A stretch of 6,999 nt of DNA from Parvibaculum sp964560165 (GCA_964560165.1 CAZLLB010000181.1:1-6999), one strand, 5' to 3'; counted from the stretch's first letter, positions 1-5,850 are shown. Numbers and translations are program-made. Notes: a model not told the origin generated them from the sequence alone.

Positions 1-410
1 ACGAGAAAGCGCGTCTCGAAATTGTCGCAGCCATCGGCGACGATGTCATAGCCCGAGATGATCTCATGCGCATTGGCGGGCGTCAGCCGCTCGGCATGTT
101 TGACGACGCGCACATGCGGATTGAGGCGGGCGATGGTCGCCTCGGCGCTTTCGACTTTCGGCAAGCCGATGCTCTGCGTGTCGTGAATGATCTGGCGTTG
201 CAGATTGGAGAGCGACACGGTGTCGGCATCGATGATGCCGAGCGTACCGATGCCTGCGGCGGCGAGATACATGAGGCAGGGCGCACCTAGCCCGCCTGCG
301 CCAATGACCAGCACGCGGGCATTCATCAGCTTGCGCTGCCCCGGTCCTCCGATCTCCTTGAGGACGATGTGGCGCGCATAGCGTTCAAGCTCGGCGTCTG
401 TCAGCGACAT
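1..410 (-). CDS. moeB: MoeB/ThiF/HesA-family adenylyltransferase, N-terminal part (cut by window edge)
   Basis: This E1-like enzyme adenylates the C-terminal Gly-Gly of a small sulfur-carrier protein (MoaD or ThiS type) in the cytoplasm, for molybdopterin or thiamine biosynthesis. The first 136 residues are present and the 3' end lies beyond base 1. Visible landmarks are a nucleotide-binding GAGGLGAP loop at residues 37-44, the acidic IIDADTVSLSNLQRQ stretch at 59-73 (Asp61, Asp63, Asn69, Arg72), GLPKVESA with Lys85 at 82-89, and DGCDNFETR at 126-134. Asp129 in that last motif matches the catalytic Asp of E. coli MoeB. The ATG at 408-410 is preceded by CAGGAGAC at good spacing. The symbol is a family-level choice: ThiF and HesA paralogues share this N-terminal half, and the missing C-terminal part (Zn cysteines, a possible rhodanese domain) would decide. 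The gene is divergent from the aldo/keto reductase. Confidence 0.85.
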   Translation of the reverse strand, partial: MSLTDAELERYARHIVLKEIGGPGQRKLMNARVLVIGAGGLGAPCLMYLAAAGIGTLGIIDADTVSLSNLQRQIIHDTQSIGLPKVESAEATIARLNPHVRVVKHAERLTPANAHEIISGYDIVADGCDNFETRFL

Positions 411-532
411 GTTTCGGTCTCCTGTTTCCTCCGCGCCATGCTCACGGAAACTTGTCCATCCTAGTCTGGCCCCGGCCCTTCCCACAGGCCTAACATGATC
501 GCATTCACAATTCGATCAGAGGGAGCAGCCCC

Positions 533-1531
533 ATGGCGGTGAAAATGAAATATGTGCGGCTCGGGGCGACGGGCTTGCGCGTCTCGAGGCTTTGTCTCGG
601 CACCATGACCTATGGCGCAAAAAGCTGGCGCGACTGGGTGCTGGAAGAAAAAGAGGCCATGCCGTTTTTTGAAAAGGCACTGGCGGCGGGTATCAATTTC
701 TTCGACACGGCGGATGTCTATTCCAATGGCGTCTCCGAGGAAATTGTCGGAGCGGCGATCCGCTCCCTCGTCAAGGATCGTGAAGATGTGGTGATCGCCA
801 CCAAATGCTTCAACGGCACGGTGGGGCTGAAGCCCAATCGCCGCGGGTTGTCGCGCAAGCACATCATGGATGCTTGCGACCGCTCGCTGAAACGCCTCGG
901 CCTCGATTATATCGACCTCTACCAGATCCACCGCTTCGATCCCTCGACGCCTTACGAGGAAACGGCGGAGGCGCTTTCCGATCTCGTGCGCGCGGGCAAG
1001 GTGCGTTATATCGGCGCGTCATCCATGTACGCCTGGCAGTTCTCGAAATATTTGCGCACAGCGGAGAAGAACGGCTGGGTGAAATTCGTGTCGATGCAGG
1101 ATCACTACAATCTCATCTATCGCGAGGAAGAGCGCGAGATGCTGCCCCTCTGCAAGGAGGAAGGCATCGGCGTCATTCCATGGAGCCCGCTGGCGCGTGG
1201 CTTCCTCGCGGGCAATCGGCACCGTCAGGGCGGCGGCGACACGACGCGCTCGAAATCGGATCCCTTTGCCGAGCAGATGTATTACGGCGATAGCGACTTC
1301 GCGGTCGCCGACCGCAATGTCGAGATCGCGAAAAAGCTCGGCGTGAAACCGATGCAGACGGCGCTGGCCTGGGTGCTGGCTAATCCCACCGTCACGGCGC
1401 CGATCATCGGTGCGTCGAAGCTTGAGCACCTTGACGACGCGCTGGGCGCGCTGGAAATTGCTCTGTCAACGGAAGATAAGGCGGCGTTGGAGGAGCCTTA
1501 CACGCCGCATAAGGTGCTGGGGCATGTTTGA
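533..1531 (+). CDS. Aldo/keto reductase (NADPH-dependent oxidoreductase family)
   Basis: This is a 332-residue cytosolic (alpha/beta)8-barrel oxidoreductase that would reduce a carbonyl group using NAD(P)H. The aldo/keto reductase catalytic tetrad is complete: Asp58 and Tyr63 in FFDTADVYSNG, Lys91 in VIATKCF, and His133 in LYQIHRFD. The N-terminus MKYVRLGATGLRVSRLCLGT and the late PIIGASKLEHL (residues 290-300, cofactor phosphate side) are typical of the YajO/YghZ-like group, and the length matches that group. The ATG at 533 has AGAGGGAG about 8 bases upstream; a second in-frame ATG four codons later lacks this spacing. The gene stands alone on the plus strand, divergent from the MoeB-like gene across a 122-bp gap and ending 11 bp from the convergent thioesterase gene. 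The physiological substrate cannot be inferred; no residue needed for activity appears missing. Confidence 0.93.
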   Translation: MAVKMKYVRLGATGLRVSRLCLGTMTYGAKSWRDWVLEEKEAMPFFEKALAAGINFFDTADVYSNGVSEEIVGAAIRSLVKDREDVVIATKCFNGTVGLKPNRRGLSRKHIMDACDRSLKRLGLDYIDLYQIHRFDPSTPYEETAEALSDLVRAGKVRYIGASSMYAWQFSKYLRTAEKNGWVKFVSMQDHYNLIYREEEREMLPLCKEEGIGVIPWSPLARGFLAGNRHRQGGGDTTRSKSDPFAEQMYYGDSDFAVADRNVEIAKKLGVKPMQTALAWVLANPTVTAPIIGASKLEHLDDALGALEIALSTEDKAALEEPYTPHKVLGHV

Positions 1532-1542
1532 GGGCCTTTCTT

Positions 1543-2319
1543 TCAACGCGGCGTGACAACCACCGTCTGACAGCCGCGTCCTAGCACGCCTTGCTCATCG
1601 AAAAGCTGCGCGTCGGTCAGGCCCATGCCGTCGGCGCGCCAGTCGGAGAAGGGCGCGACGCCGACCCAGGGGCCGACAGGTATGCGCGAGACATGCACCG
1701 TGATGTCGATATTGGGAAAGCCCCACGGGGGCGGCCAGAACTCGGTGCCAGATAGCCAATAAGGCGTGCCGTTATCGGCGAGCGCGAAGAGGCTGGCGAA
1801 GGGCGTATCGAAAGGCAGCATGGGTCGCTTCATGCGCCCCCATTTCGTGCCGCGCCCATCGTCGCGAATATCGAGCGCGTCGAAGAAAGTGGTGTGCTGT
1901 GGGCCTTGTGTCCGCTGCCATGGCGACATGGAAGAAGGATCGATCGGCGTAGCGGGTTGTGCCACACGCGCAAGCTCAGGCGCTTCTATGGGTTTGACGA
2001 AAGCGCCGGTTGCCTTGGCAATCAGCTTCTCGCCGGAAAACAACAGGCTCTCCACCATCGCGATGCGCCCGCCGATGCGCAGCGGCTCGACTTTGACCTG
2101 CAATTTTTCAAGCGGTGCCGGGCGCAGGATGAATACCGACGCGGTAAGCGCAACACCCCAGCCTTCGGCGCGCGCTTTTTCTTCCATCACGCCAACGGTG
2201 AGGCCCGATACCGCGCCGCCATGAAGACCGCGAAATGGGCCTGCGGCTTCGGCGTGGGGTTGCCAGTCGTCGCCGTCCTGCGAGAAGACGGGGTCTGCTT
2301 TAATTGCGGTCGTATTCAC
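1543..2319 (-). CDS. Acyl-CoA thioesterase-like protein, double hotdog (4HBT_3/TesB-like)
   Basis: This is a predicted 258-residue cytosolic protein with two fused hotdog folds, a family that hydrolyses acyl-CoA thioesters. The N-terminal hotdog spans about residues 25-110 and carries GLHGGAVSGL (31-40), where the family usually has an HGG/GGY turn before the central helix. The C-terminal hotdog spans about 165-256, with NIDITVHVSRIP and the family-like ending GLTDAQLFDEQGVLGRG. The start is GTG at 2317-2319, with GAGGA about 7 bases upstream. It is the last gene of the SDR-methyltransferase-thioesterase cluster: the methyltransferase stop lies 23 bp upstream, so co-transcription is very likely. 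The gene ends tail to tail with the aldo/keto reductase, with only 11 bp between the two stop codons and no clear terminator hairpin there. Family assignment is good; the acyl substrate is unknown, and some relatives may act on other thioesters. Confidence 0.82.
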   Translation of the reverse strand: MNTTAIKADPVFSQDGDDWQPHAEAAGPFRGLHGGAVSGLTVGVMEEKARAEGWGVALTASVFILRPAPLEKLQVKVEPLRIGGRIAMVESLLFSGEKLIAKATGAFVKPIEAPELARVAQPATPIDPSSMSPWQRTQGPQHTTFFDALDIRDDGRGTKWGRMKRPMLPFDTPFASLFALADNGTPYWLSGTEFWPPPWGFPNIDITVHVSRIPVGPWVGVAPFSDWRADGMGLTDAQLFDEQGVLGRGCQTVVVTPR

Positions 2320-2342
2320 AAGAGGTCCTCAATAAACACATT

Positions 2343-3077
2343 TCAGTTTGGCGAACGGGCGGAGATCAGAAGGAACATCGGACGCTCAAGCTCGATGGCG
2401 AGTTGGGGCGCGGCGGCGATCTGCGCCTCTGTCGGCTTCCATTCCTCGACATGTGAAAGCGCGAAGCCATGGGCCACCAGCATGTTGACGTAAGTGCCGA
2501 CGGTGCGGTGCTGCTTGATGACGCCCTTGGCGAGCCAGTCCGTCTCGCGCGGCCCTTCGACGAGATATTGATCGACCGGCCAGACCTTGCGGCCCGTGGC
2601 ATCATCGATCCAGCCGGGCGCGCGCGGCGCGGTGAAGATCGGATGCTCGACTGAAAAGACGAAGCGTCCGCCGGGGCGCAGCGCGCGGAAAATTTCGCCA
2701 AAGAGCCGATCGAGATGTTCGATATAGTGGAAAGCGAGTGAGCTATAGACGAGGTCGGTGGAGGCGGGCGGAAGCGCCAGTGTTTCAAGATCGGCGCGCG
2801 TGTAGCTGATCGCGGCGTCAGGCGTCGTCTCGCGGGCGCGGGCTAGCATCTTTTCCGAAACGTCGAAACCTTGCACCTGCGCTGCGCCATGCTCACGCGC
2901 GAAGCGGCAGAACCAACCGAAGCCGCAACCGAGATCGACGATGTCGAGACCCGCCACGTCAGGCAACATCGCGCGCAGCGACGGCCATTCAGGCGCAGCG
3001 GCAAGCCCTTCGATCGAGCGCGGCAGGGTGCCGTAGCCCGCGAAGAAATCTTCATCGTCGTAAATATTCTGCGTCAT
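2343..3077 (-). CDS. Class I SAM-dependent methyltransferase
   Basis: This 244-residue cytosolic protein has a Rossmann-type SAM-binding fold and would transfer a methyl group from S-adenosylmethionine to an unknown small molecule. Motif I is VDLGCGFGWF (47-56). The acidic ribose-binding residue is Asp72 in QGFDVSEKML, a typical TRADLETLALP motif lies at 93-103, motif IV is LVYSSLAFHYIEHL (109-122), and LRPGGRFVFSVEHP (133-146) closes the core. I chose the ATG at 3075-3077 because the protein then begins MTQNIYDDEDFFAGY, which I recognise as the usual N-terminus of this family. An ATG two codons upstream (3083) is possible. The frame stays open to 3242, but that extension overlaps the SDR gene and is low-complexity Ser/Arg-rich sequence. 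No strong ribosome binding site is visible. The gene is 49 bp downstream of the SDR gene and 23 bp upstream of the thioesterase gene. Confidence 0.88.
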   Translation of the reverse strand: MTQNIYDDEDFFAGYGTLPRSIEGLAAAPEWPSLRAMLPDVAGLDIVDLGCGFGWFCRFAREHGAAQVQGFDVSEKMLARARETTPDAAISYTRADLETLALPPASTDLVYSSLAFHYIEHLDRLFGEIFRALRPGGRFVFSVEHPIFTAPRAPGWIDDATGRKVWPVDQYLVEGPRETDWLAKGVIKQHRTVGTYVNMLVAHGFALSHVEEWKPTEAQIAAAPQLAIELERPMFLLISARSPN

Positions 3078-3084
3078 TCTCATT

Positions 3085-3113
3085 GCTATGAAGCCGGAAG
3101 CCGGTCGCGTCAA
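3085..3113 (-). promoter_or_regulatory. Possible internal promoter before the methyltransferase gene
   Basis: On the minus strand TTGACG (3108-3113) is followed after 17 bases by CATAGC (3085-3090). The -35 box is good (5 of 6) and the -10 box is poor (3 of 6). Transcription from it would start next to the chosen methyltransferase ATG at 3077, which would explain the absence of a clear Shine-Dalgarno sequence. The gap also holds a small tandem GAAGCCG repeat (3090-3103 on the plus strand). This is a weak prediction. Confidence 0.2.
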
Positions 3114-3126
3114 TATCCGCTGCCGT

Positions 3127-3828
3127 TCACCACGTCTCGCCGAATGGACGGATCTCGACATTGAAGGACCATGCGCTGCGCGGCTGATGCGCGACGTGCC
3201 AGACCTCATCGGCGATGGCGGCGGGCTTGATGAAGAAATCATCCTTGGCTTGGCGAAACCTTTCGCGCGTCCATGGAACGTCGATCACCGCGTCGATCAC
3301 GACATAGGCGACGTGAACGCCCTTGGGCCCGAGATCGCGCGCCATGGCTTCGGCGAGAATGCGCTGCGCCGCCTTGGTGGGCGCGAACCCCGCGAAATTC
3401 GCCCGGCCGCGCTGCGCCGATGTGTTGCCGGTGGCGATGATCGCACCCTTGCCAGCCGCGATCATGGCGGGCGCGAGGCGCTGGGCGAAATAGAGCAGGC
3501 CCATTGTGTTGATCTGGAAATTGCGATTGAGAAGCTCGGGCTTGATCTCAAGAAAATTGCCCCAGCCGCCGCCGACTGCATTGTGAATGAAGATTTCAGG
3601 CACGCCGAGTTGCGCGCGAACGGCCTCGATGGTGGTATCGACCTGGGCTTCATCCGCCACGTCGCAGACGAAACCCTGCGCGCCGGGCAGTTCTTTTTCG
3701 AGATCGGCAAGCCGCGCGCGATCCCGCGCCAGCATGGCGACACTGTAGCCGCCTTGCGCAAAGCGCCGCGCCATGGCCGCGCCTGTTCCGGGGCCGACGC
3801 CGGTGATGAGGGCGATAGGCTTTGTCAT
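3127..3828 (-). CDS. SDR-family protein with non-canonical active site
   Basis: This 233-residue Rossmann-fold protein belongs to the short-chain dehydrogenase/reductase family. The dinucleotide-binding motif TGVGPGTG is at residues 9-16 (Gly10, Gly14, Gly16), CDVAD at 55-59, and HNAVGGG at 82-88 replaces the usual NNAG. The active-site region reads GNTSAQRG then FAGFAPTK: Lys152 is kept, but Phe148 sits where the catalytic Tyr belongs, and 13 residues before it is Asn135 instead of Ser. Related SDRs with FASAK in place of YSASK are, as I recall, common in Alphaproteobacteria, so this is a real subgroup rather than decay. I chose the ATG at 3826-3828 because AAGGA lies 7-8 bases upstream; another ATG two codons earlier (3834) is too close to it. 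It is the first gene of the three-gene cluster, divergent from the HxlR regulator. Oxidoreductase activity should not be assumed. Confidence 0.87.
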   Translation of the reverse strand: MTKPIALITGVGPGTGAAMARRFAQGGYSVAMLARDRARLADLEKELPGAQGFVCDVADEAQVDTTIEAVRAQLGVPEIFIHNAVGGGWGNFLEIKPELLNRNFQINTMGLLYFAQRLAPAMIAAGKGAIIATGNTSAQRGRANFAGFAPTKAAQRILAEAMARDLGPKGVHVAYVVIDAVIDVPWTRERFRQAKDDFFIKPAAIADEVWHVAHQPRSAWSFNVEIRPFGETW

Positions 3829-3860
3829 GGGCATGTCCTTTGGGCGTTCCGGCACAACAA

Positions 3861-3904
3861 GTTCTGAAATAGAACCCATTGAAAGATGGGTTCCAAAAAA
3901 GAAC
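3861..3904. promoter_or_regulatory. 44-bp palindrome, likely operator of the HxlR regulator
   Basis: The core is a perfect inverted repeat, GAACCCAT (3872-3879) and ATGGGTTC (3886-3893), separated by six bases. Around the same centre (3882.5), an outer GTTCT (3861-3865) is mirrored by AGAAC (3900-3904). The result is four GTTC/GAAC half-sites in a symmetric array with 11, 18 and 11-bp centre-to-centre steps. It lies in the 115-bp divergent region between the SDR operon and hxlR and overlaps candidate promoter elements for both. HxlR-family proteins bind such sites as dimers, and regulators of this family usually control the divergent neighbour and themselves. The symmetry is directly visible; the identity of the binding protein is inferred. 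Confidence 0.7.
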
Positions 3905-3911
3905 CTGTCAA
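3883..3911 (-). promoter_or_regulatory. Candidate promoter of the SDR-methyltransferase-thioesterase operon
   Basis: A consensus -35 box TTGACA lies at 3906-3911 on the minus strand. After 17 bases comes CATCTT (3883-3888), a weak -10 match. The -35 abuts the 44-bp palindrome and the -10 lies inside its core, so a bound regulator would occlude RNA polymerase. The transcript would have a leader of roughly 48 bases before the SDR ATG at 3828. Confidence 0.45.
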
Positions 3912-3919
3912 GCTAAACT
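3891..3919 (+). promoter_or_regulatory. Candidate hxlR promoter
   Basis: TTCCAA (3891-3896) and TAAACT (3914-3919) are separated by 17 bases on the plus strand. Both boxes are weak matches to the sigma-70 consensus. The -35 lies in the right half of the 44-bp palindrome, which would give autoregulation. The ribosome binding site AAGGA follows at 3931-3935, 8 bases before the ATG. Confidence 0.3.
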
Positions 3920-3943
3920 GGCAGCAACGGAAGGACAGCCAAA

Positions 3944-4432
3944 ATGCGTTGGGAAGACCTCGACCGCGAAGCCTGCTCCGTCGCCCGCACCCTGTCGGTG
4001 ATCGGCGACCGCTGGACGCTGCTGGTGCTGCGCGAATGTTTTCTCGGCACGCGGCGCTTTGAGGAATTCGAGGCGCGCTTGCGCATCGCACGCCATGTGC
4101 TTGCTGACCGGCTGAAGAAATTGACGGAGGCCGATGTGCTTTCGAAATCGGCCTATCAGGAACGCCCGCGCCGCGAGGAATATCGCCTCACCGAAAAAGG
4201 CCGCGATCTCTATCCGGTGATGGTGACGCTGGCGCAATGGGGCGACAAATATATGGCGGGCGATGCAGGCCCGCCGCTGCTGCGTGTTCACAAGCCTTGC
4301 GGGCATGTGACGGAAGGCGTGCTCACCTGTTCTGAATGCGGCGAGCCGATAGCGGCGCATGACGTGTCGGTGAAGCTCGGGCCGGGTGCGGAGGAGGCGA
4401 CTTTGCCGACGCCGATGCGGACGCGGGCTTAA
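3944..4432 (+). CDS. HxlR-family winged-helix transcriptional regulator with Cys/His tail
   Basis: This 162-residue DNA-binding protein most likely acts as a dimeric repressor or switch for the divergent SDR operon and for itself. The HxlR/MarR-like winged helix covers about residues 8-105: Cys11 precedes the first helix, GDRWTLLVLRE (21-31) is the family signature, the recognition helix lies about 44-60 (IARHVLADRLKKL), and the wing is YQERPRREEYRLTEKG (71-86) followed by DLYPVM. The C-terminal 50 residues exceed the usual 100-130-residue family length and contain PCGH and CSEC (Cys119, His121, Cys129, Cys132), a spacing that could bind zinc. Family members such as YodB and HypR sense electrophiles through an N-terminal cysteine, which makes Cys11 worth noting, but the inducer here is unknown. 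The ATG has AAGGA 8 bases upstream. The gene lies 115 bp from the divergent SDR gene, with a palindromic operator candidate between them. Confidence 0.92.
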   Translation: MRWEDLDREACSVARTLSVIGDRWTLLVLRECFLGTRRFEEFEARLRIARHVLADRLKKLTEADVLSKSAYQERPRREEYRLTEKGRDLYPVMVTLAQWGDKYMAGDAGPPLLRVHKPCGHVTEGVLTCSECGEPIAAHDVSVKLGPGAEEATLPTPMRTRA

Positions 4433-4499
4433 GGATAGCCACCTCGGTTTCCCGTCACCGAGAGCGACCGCGAAGTAGTCCTTACCCTTCGGCGTCAAC

Positions 4500-4577
4500 G
4501 CGGGCTTGACCCGGGGTTCATCTTCTTCCATCCACCGTCGATGCCTGGGTGGCCTGCGAACAAGTCCCGGGGCGACG
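4500..4577. repeat. Degenerate palindromic dispersed repeat (CTTGA-loop type)
   Basis: The left part, CGGGCTTGACCCGGGG (4501-4516), is a CGGG/CCCG mini-palindrome around CTTGA. The right part, ACAAGTCCCGGGGC (4560-4573), carries the complementary loop motif beside a second C/G-rich arm. The style resembles dispersed palindromes that I recall from alphaproteobacterial genomes and matches the hairpin at 5828-5850. Only degenerate symmetry remains, so the boundaries are approximate. Confidence 0.4.
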
Positions 4578-4588
4578 CGGCATTTTTT
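4552..4588 (+). terminator. Possible intrinsic terminator downstream of hxlR
   Basis: GCC-T-GCG (4552-4558) can pair with CGCGGC (4576-4581), giving six G:C pairs with one bulged T and a 17-base loop. A T6 run follows at 4583-4588. It lies about 120 bases after the hxlR stop codon. The stem is short and the loop long, so this is tentative. Confidence 0.3.
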
Positions 4589-4591
4589 GTT

Positions 4592-4709
4592 GTCATTGCG
4601 AGCCCCGGAGGGGCGTGGCAATCCAGAAAGCCGCCAGGAAAGAGCTGGATGGCTTCGCGGAGCTTGTCCTTGGGCTGAGCTTCGCGCAGACCCGAGGGCT
4701 CGCAATGAC
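4592..4709. repeat. 118-bp dispersed repeat with 14-bp terminal inverted repeats
   Basis: The ends are perfect 14-bp inverted repeats: GTCATTGCGAGCCC (4592-4605) and its complement GGGCTCGCAATGAC (4696-4709). Inside, GCAATCCAG (4618-4626) pairs with CTGGATGGC (4645-4653) with one mismatch, so the element can fold into a branched hairpin. GTCATTGCGAGC...GCAATCCAG...CTGGAT...GCAATGAC is a pattern I recognise from intergenic repeats spread through alphaproteobacterial genomes. No transposase is encoded, so it would be a MITE-like, non-autonomous element. It sits between two convergent genes, a usual location for such repeats. Confidence 0.75.
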
Positions 4710-4785
4710 GAAAAGAATCCTGGCCAAAAAATTCTCGCCTTACCTGAGGAGCTTGACTGGTGGATGACCCGAATATCGATCCGCC

Positions 4786-5775
4786 CTAGCTCTCGACCGC
4801 CACAGCCTTGCCATCATGGGCGTAGCGATTGGCGATGACGCTGACGATCACGAGCTGGAAGAAGTGATAGATCATCAGCGGCGCGATGATGAGGCCGAGC
4901 ATCGGCGTCGCGCCGAAGATCACGCTCGACAAGGGCACGCCCGTCGCCAGTGACTTTTTCGAGGCGCAGAAGAGGCAGGCGATGCTGTCTTCGCGATCAA
5001 AGCCCATGACGCGGCAGACGACTTCCATCAGCGCATAGATGAGGAAGAAGAGCGCGATGGAGCCGATGATCATTTCGGCAAGCAGCGCGATGTCGTGATC
5101 GCTCCAGATGCCGGCAAGGATCGAGTCGCAAAACGAATTATAGACGATGGCGATGATGACAGCGCGGTCGATGAGCTTGAGCCATGAGCCGTTGCGCGCT
5201 GCCCAGCCCGAAAGCCAGCGATGCGCGATCTGCCCGAGCGCGATGGGCAGCAGCACCAGCAACATGATCTTCACGATCACCGCGCCGAGCGGTAGCGAAT
5301 GGCCGGTCGTGTTCATGTACCAGGCCATCAGCAGCGGCGTGATGAAGACGCCGAGAAAGCTCGAAGTGGTCGCGTTGAAAATGGAGACCGGCACATTGCC
5401 GCGCGCCAGCGATGTCATGGCGACGGCGGAAGAAACGGTGCCGGGCAAGACGGCGAGATAGAAGAAGCCGAGCGACACTTCTTCGGGCAGATGCGAAGAG
5501 ACGAGCAGCAATATGGCGAGAACGACGGCTGGAAAAAGCACGAAGGTGCCGAGCTGCACCGCGACATGGACGCGCCATTTGGCAAAGCCCGCGCGCATTT
5601 TTTCTGGCGCGAGCGTTAGCCCGTAGAGAAAGAAGACGACTGAAATACCGTAGGTCGAAACCCATTCGACGTGTAGCGGACTGCCGGTCGCGCCGGGTGC
5701 TGGCCAGATGACGGCGAGCACGACGGCGGCAAGAAGCGCGACAAGAAATCCGTCGAGTTTGAGTTTTTGCAGCAC
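4786..5775 (-). CDS. Bile acid:sodium symporter-family transporter (YfeH/SLC10A7-like)
   Basis: This 329-residue integral inner-membrane protein has about ten predicted hydrophobic segments, beginning at residues 9-25, 42-54 and 72-94 and ending at 287-315. Two regions mark it as the SBF-like branch (YfeH of E. coli, SLC10A7 of eukaryotes): LPGTVSSAVAMTSLARGN (110-127), and FCASKKSLATGVP (269-281) in the second half, the two sodium- and substrate-site crossover regions of the fold. The length equals that of YfeH (about 330). The frame is open to 5838, but the GTG at 5773-5775 is the better start: GGAG lies 5 bases upstream and the protein then begins MLQKLKLDGF, the usual family N-terminus. 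The extra upstream residues come from a palindromic repeat. It lies 102 bp downstream of cysK on the same strand and may share its transcript. The substrate is not established from sequence. Confidence 0.9.
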   Translation of the reverse strand: MLQKLKLDGFLVALLAAVVLAVIWPAPGATGSPLHVEWVSTYGISVVFFLYGLTLAPEKMRAGFAKWRVHVAVQLGTFVLFPAVVLAILLLVSSHLPEEVSLGFFYLAVLPGTVSSAVAMTSLARGNVPVSIFNATTSSFLGVFITPLLMAWYMNTTGHSLPLGAVIVKIMLLVLLPIALGQIAHRWLSGWAARNGSWLKLIDRAVIIAIVYNSFCDSILAGIWSDHDIALLAEMIIGSIALFFLIYALMEVVCRVMGFDREDSIACLFCASKKSLATGVPLSSVIFGATPMLGLIIAPLMIYHFFQLVIVSVIANRYAHDGKAVAVES

Positions 5776-5827
5776 GAAAGCTCCAGATCGGATCGTGGCC
5801 TGAAATGCGAGGGCGGGCCGCGCCTCG

Positions 5828-5850
5828 CATCCCGGCACAAGGCCGGGATG
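5828..5850. repeat. Perfect 9-bp palindromic hairpin between cysK and the transporter gene
   Basis: CATCCCGGC (5828-5836) and GCCGGGATG (5842-5850) flank the loop ACAAG, which reads CTTGT on the minus strand. No T-run follows in either direction, so it is not a canonical intrinsic terminator. It is more likely a copy of a dispersed palindromic repeat like the one near 4500. In the cysK-to-transporter transcript it could act as an RNA-stabilising or attenuating hairpin. Confidence 0.65.

Larger units (their letters stand above)
4433..4785. other. Non-coding stretch rich in palindromic repeats
   Basis: This 353-bp gap lies between the ends of hxlR (plus) and the BASS-family transporter gene (minus). 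It holds a small CTCGGT/ACCGAG hairpin (4443-4462), a possible plus-strand terminator (4552-4588), a degenerate palindromic repeat (about 4500-4577), a 118-bp repeat element (4592-4709), and an A6 run (4726-4731) that reads as T6 on the minus strand downstream of the transporter gene. Open frames crossing it follow the repeats and show no family resemblance or ribosome binding site, so I see no gene here. Confidence 0.7.

Noticed and set aside
461..931. Minus-strand open frame of 156 codons
   Set aside because: It is antisense to the N-terminal half of the aldo/keto reductase and has no family features; it is explained by the GC-rich codon pattern of the true gene.
1529..1545. Bidirectional terminator between the aldo/keto reductase and thioesterase genes
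   Set aside because: The 11-bp gap and its flanks show no stable inverted repeat followed by a T-run.
3078..3242. Upstream extension of the methyltransferase frame
   Set aside because: It overlaps the SDR coding region, is Ser/Arg-rich and lies before the conserved family N-terminus MTQNIYDD.
3088..3867. Plus-strand open frame of 259 codons
   Set aside because: It covers nearly the whole SDR gene on the opposite strand. The SDR frame has the TGxxxGxG motif, family-like ending and a ribosome binding site; this one has none.
3908..4705. Long minus-strand open frame (265 codons) opposite hxlR and the repeat region
   Set aside because: It is antisense to a clear HxlR gene, runs through the 118-bp repeat and is Arg/His-rich with no recognisable motif. 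A stretch around 4435-4545 looks faintly protein-like, but I cannot match it to a family.
4506..4838. Plus-strand open frames through the repeat region
   Set aside because: They consist mostly of translated palindromic repeat and have no Shine-Dalgarno sequence or recognisable domain.
5776..5838. ATG start at 5838 for the transporter
   Set aside because: The extra 21 residues come partly from the 5828-5850 palindrome. The GTG at 5775 has a well-spaced GGAG and the family's usual N-terminus.
5828..5850. Intrinsic terminator of cysK
   Set aside because: The stem is perfect, but no T-run follows on the minus strand, so I list it as a palindromic repeat.
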